Positions 60,701 through 64,000 of a stretch of 64,000 nucleotides of DNA are shown one piece after another. The notes below the pieces were generated by a model. It saw nothing but the letters and a program-made list of their open reading frames with translations. It was not told where the DNA came from and ran no database searches. Every line of letters begins with the position of its first letter. Position 1 is the first letter of the stretch. This DNA comes from Rhodamnia argentea (taxonomy: Eukaryota > Streptophyta > Magnoliopsida > Myrtales > Myrtaceae), in the NCBI RefSeq assembly GCF_020921035.1, contig NC_063159.1, positions 9,836,501 through 9,900,500 on the forward strand. The letters run 5' to 3'. The translations under genes were made by a program, and so were the position numbers.

Positions 60701-63649
60701 GACTCCTATTTGCCTCCTCAATGAATATGTCCACGCTTGGTACTAGGCAAAAGATCGGACTAAGCGTGAAGGAAAGTGTTGGAATATATAAATATTAAAC
60801 TACGCATTCTTCTATCAGCTTAAGTTTTTAAAACAGTTGGCTGTGGTCCCACAAATCTTTCAAACTCAAAAGAGTGCCTATTGCAGCCCTTAGATTGATG
60901 TGGTGATATAAGGCCTGGCTAATCTTAGTAAGGTCACTCACCCGTTCAGCGATACTTCGGGGGTGAGTTGCACAGCCCCGCTTTGCACGAATTTTGCACG
61001 GAACTGAGTCTTCAGGAATATGGAGGAACTTCTCTACAGTGGCCATCTCAAGTGTTGTCTGAGGCAAGCTAAACTGAAATAAACATCGAAGCAGGGGAAC
61101 AAAATCAGATGAGCCAAAAGGTCAATATTTCTGATGCAGATTTGCATTACGTCATGATTAAAGCAACTAAACATGTGCTTGGAATTTTCTGAAGCTAAAT
61201 TCCTATGAAACTGGGTGAAGCAGAAAAGTTACTCCATGGTGCTGCATCTGTAAGTGTTTGCCAAACACCTCAAGGCTTTAAGCCCCCCCAAAAAAGAAAT
61301 ACTTGGTCATTAACAAAACGAGTCAGGGAGATAGACAGAGGCATCAAAATGTAAACCAAAAATGATAAATATTGCCACAAGAAAGTGTAAAGACTTGTAT
61401 TGAGACATCAGTTTATTTTAATGAGAAAAAATTTGCTTAAGACTTTGTTCTCATTCAGTGGATTGCTGGATATGGATATATATGTAAAGGTGGAAAAGGA
61501 GTCAAATGAAGAGACACCAAGTAAGGAAAAATGAGTACCTGAGTTTCTAAAGGGTTAAAGCTGTACATATCTCCATCAACATTCTTGGCACGTTTTCCTG
61601 AGGGTGGAGAAAAAACGATGGAGTTACTGTTCTCCCAGTCTACGCCAAAGCTTGTAGTGGCATAGGAATGTGTAGTGCCTTGGTGGCCATTGTCTGGGCT
61701 TACACCTTCGACGGCATTTTCACTTACTTCAGAAATATGAGAAAGCGATTCTTGTCTAGTGAAGCTCAACTGAGGCTTCAACCGGGAAAATCCATGACCA
61801 CCATTAGAGCTTCCGGCCCCTTGTGTAAGTGAAAAACCTGCTGTTCAATATCATAAAATTTTTCAGTATAACATCAAAATCAGCAATAGCATAGAAGAGT
61901 CATAAATACATATCATCAGAATATTGGGAAAAGAAGTTCTCACATGAACACATGATTTAGCCCAATTTCTACAGGAGCAAAATATACTCCTTAGACGGCA
62001 AAGTAGAGTATAAATAAATCGGAAAGAGCATGAAGAAACACAAGAAGCAAACCAAATTATTCTGGTCCTTGAGGATCGGGGTAATCCTGCAATTCATGTA
62101 GTAGCAAATCACAGAAAAATATCTTGAACCGCCCTCAAATTAATTATAACTCCTTGGAAGCATTTTGAGGATTATGTAAGCTCAAGGAACGAGGTGACGC
62201 TCGAGAAAACTGAACGGATATTACTGTACAATGAGGATACAGGCCGATCAACTGTTCAGTCATATTGCCATTTATCGCACAAGTGAAAATTCAACTCAGG
62301 GTTTACTATCAACTTCAACAAGATACAGCTGCAAAGTTCACTCTGATGAGTCCTTTGAATATTCTTTTGATCCTCTTTCTTTAGTTGGAGGTGGATATAG
62401 AAGTCATTTTCGATTTCAAAATGGCACTCTATTCCATAAGCTCTCTCCCCAGGATTGCAGAGAAAGGAGGGAAAATAGAAAAGAATGGGTAGGCAACAAG
62501 TATCAAAAGCAGGAACGACATTTAACGACCCAGAACATGATCCATCCAGCACACACTGAACAGCAAGCTCAGGACTGGTTGCATCATTTATTGAACACTG
62601 CCGTACTATTAAAAGAGGAAAACAAAAGGAACTATAAAATAACTAAAAGGCGATCCCATCCCAAGTTGTTCATAGAATGGATCGGCGATGCCCCCATACT
62701 TGTACACGTGACTCAGCCACAAGTTGCAGAGATTCCAGCTAGCCCAAAGAAGAAACTTTTCCTCGTTAACCTTGAAAACTGAAAGCTTCCACAGTGGTTT
62801 TGGTGAGAAGTAGAAGAAACTCGTGTGTTGAGAAGGTGCAAGCAAGTTAAGAGAACAGGACACTCGGAGGAGCCAATTTACAAGAGATTGGATGGGCGGC
62901 TGGAGCTAGTCAGTCCAATATGGAGCTATAAATGTCATAGCCATCGACCCCATAATGAAATGGGTCAACAGTGGAAACCATAAATAGCGAAACAAGATGC
63001 AGAACAAGAGTCAAATGTTTTTAAGGAAACCCAAGCAGCAACATCTGACAGAACAAATTACCAGAATTAGCAAAACAGAAAGAAAAACTCAAAGCAGCCC
63101 ACGACAAAAACTACCACACATCGGACCCCTTGAAAAGTAAAGAAAAAAAATGAGAAGCAAGAAAGAGTAGGGACCTGTATCAGGAGTGAGGTGGGACAGG
63201 AAGCCAGCAGGGGAGCTTCTCTGCCTCAGAAGAGAAGAAGAGGAAGGAGGAGGAGACGCAGAGGAAGACCCCAATCCCACCCCCAAGTCGTTCAACCCGA
63301 AGGCTCTCTGCAACCCTGTGGATTTGTTGTCCTTGGGAGGGGAGTTGACTTTGCAGGTCGACTCGGAGGTCAGAGAAGAAGAGTCTGCGGAGAAGTAGTG
63401 GCCCAAGAAGGACGGCGGGGGAGGTGGATGTGGGTGGTGGTGGTGGCGGCGCGGCGGCTGGACGGAGGAGGATCCGAGGGCGGAGAAGTCGCCGCGGCCG
63501 CCGTTGGGGTTGCCAATGACGGAATCGACGGCGTTGGCCAAGAGGGACCCTGGAGCTGAGCTGTAGCGGGTGAGACCACCACCACCACCGGTAGAGCCCA
63601 TAGATTTCTGGGAGTGGGAGGAGGAAGATGAGGACGATGGGTGATACAT
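57716..63649 (-). CDS. bHLH transcription factor, bHLH128/bHLH129 type
   Basis: Model: complement of join(57716..57769, 58547..58615, 58896..58961, 60942..61073, 61539..61837, 63175..63649), 364 residues, all introns GT-AG. Residues 1-158 are low-complexity (Ser, His, Pro and Gly runs) with TRYSSAPGSLLANAVDSVIG and SPAGFLSHL, the conserved N-terminal motifs of this subfamily. LSFTRQESLSHISEV follows. The bHLH domain (about 284-347) is split over exons 3-5: KIRAKRGCATHPRSIAERERR (basic region with the Glu/Arg pair for E-box DNA), TRISGRLKKLQDLVPNMDKQ (helix 1 and loop) and TSYSDMLDLAVQHIKTLQNQ (helix 2). It ends DDCTCGCKPSS. Close relatives in Arabidopsis are bHLH128/129; related bHLH122/130 act in drought, ABA and stomatal responses, but the role of this member is unknown. 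ATG 63649 is the first ATG in frame with the conserved N-terminus. Intron 3 (1980 bp) holds a TRIM element. Confidence 0.9.
60398..60862 (+). mobile_element. TRIM retroelement with three LTRs in bHLH intron 3
   Basis: Three short LTRs start TGTTGGAATATATAA / TGTTAGAATATATAA and end AAATCTTTCA: 60398-60484 (87 bp), 60600-60661 (62 bp, internal deletion) and 60777-60862 (86 bp). After LTRs 1 and 2 comes a primer-binding-site sequence TGGTATCAAAGC / TGGTATCGGAAT, close to the initiator-tRNA-Met site TGGTATCAGAGC. Before LTRs 2 and 3 lie purine tracts (GAGGGGGAG, GAAGGAAAG). The outer flanks are identical 5-mers, AACTC at 60393-60397 and 60863-60867. This makes an LTR-internal-LTR-internal-LTR TRIM without coding capacity, on the opposite strand to the bHLH gene and 79 bp from its exon 3. 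Confidence 0.9.
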
Positions 63650-63854
63650 ATTTGAATCAACCAATCTCTGTTGCTTCTCCCTGGTTCCTCTCTCTCTATG
63701 CTCTGCTCTGCTCTGCTCCAACAAACAAAAAAAGAACGAACCAGTTGCTGCAGCTGCTACTTGCTAAGAGCAAGATCTCTGAAAATGGACGTCGTTGTTC
63801 TTGTTGGGGTTGATGTCAGAGAGATGGACAACGAATGAAACTTCCTCTTTTATC

Positions 63855-63892
<38 letters not shown>

Positions 63893-64000
63893 TTTGTCGT
63901 AAAGGTGGACACAAGACAAGATGCTTGAATGCGCAAAAAGTACTGGGAGTGGTTATTGCATCACCGCTCGGTGACCTATCACGTCACCCCCCTCGGGCTC
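63650..64000. other. 5' UTR and promoter side of the bHLH gene
   Basis: On the minus strand this is the leader and proximal upstream region. It has CTCTGCT-type repeats (63701-63719), a (CT)n run (about 63860-63891) and no further start codon giving a longer conserved N-terminus. No TATA box was recognised with confidence. Confidence 0.5.

Noticed and set aside
62231..62782. 183-aa plus-strand open frame in bHLH intron 1
   Set aside because: No recognisable domain, ordinary intron composition, no splice or promoter context; the minus strand is also open. Probably chance.
1..64000. CRISPR arrays, operons, rRNA or bacterial-type features
   Set aside because: None seen; the split genes and repeats show this is plant nuclear DNA.

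Overview
This window is nuclear DNA of a flowering plant. The protein-coding genes are split by GT-AG introns and belong to plant families: a hybrid extensin with an Ole e 1-like domain, a RABA5 GTPase, a FAR1-type transposase and a bHLH128-type regulator. The abundant short repeats built on modules like GGTTTAGGACT...CAATTG look like those I associate with Eucalyptus and other Myrtaceae. I therefore infer a woody eudicot, probably of the Myrtales, but this is inference.

Layout. 1-690: possible first exon of a minus-strand gene running off the left edge. 3.4-5.5 kb: two-exon extensin/Ole e 1 gene (minus). 5.7-27 kb: transposon-rich, gene-poor stretch. It holds Mutator-like MITEs (one nested in a relative), a 2-kb direct segmental duplication (8.7-11.0 and 20.6-22.4 kb), a small hAT element with a perfect 8-bp target duplication, and a 7.7-kb Mutator-like transposon (12625-20341). 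That transposon has about 1.17-kb terminal inverted repeats, a decayed FAR1-type transposase and, convergent to it, a decayed GRF zinc-finger gene. A Copia-type solo LTR lies inside its left inverted repeat. 27.3-32.3 kb: CMSS1 homologue (plus, 6 exons). 35.0-35.5 kb: RBR-type E3 ligase fragment with stops. 38.7-40.9 kb: pirin (plus, 7 exons). 42.2-44.2 kb: RABA5c-like GTPase (minus, 2 exons). 45.5-56.2 kb: DEAD-box helicase RH28/DRS1 type (plus, 19 exons, ending in a 16-nt coding microexon). 57.7-63.6 kb: bHLH128-type transcription factor (minus, 6 exons), with a three-LTR TRIM retroelement in intron 3.

Functional links. CMSS1 and RH28 both belong to ribosome-biogenesis families, and each has an AAAACCCTAG telo-box just upstream of its start codon, which suggests shared growth-linked expression. 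The other genes look like independent housekeeping or developmental genes. The most distinctive structure is the two-gene Mutator-like element; the tandem TRIM, the nested MITEs and several intronic tandem duplications are also reported. All exon models were drawn by eye from splice sites, reading frame and family conservation; every listed intact CDS sums to a whole number of codons.
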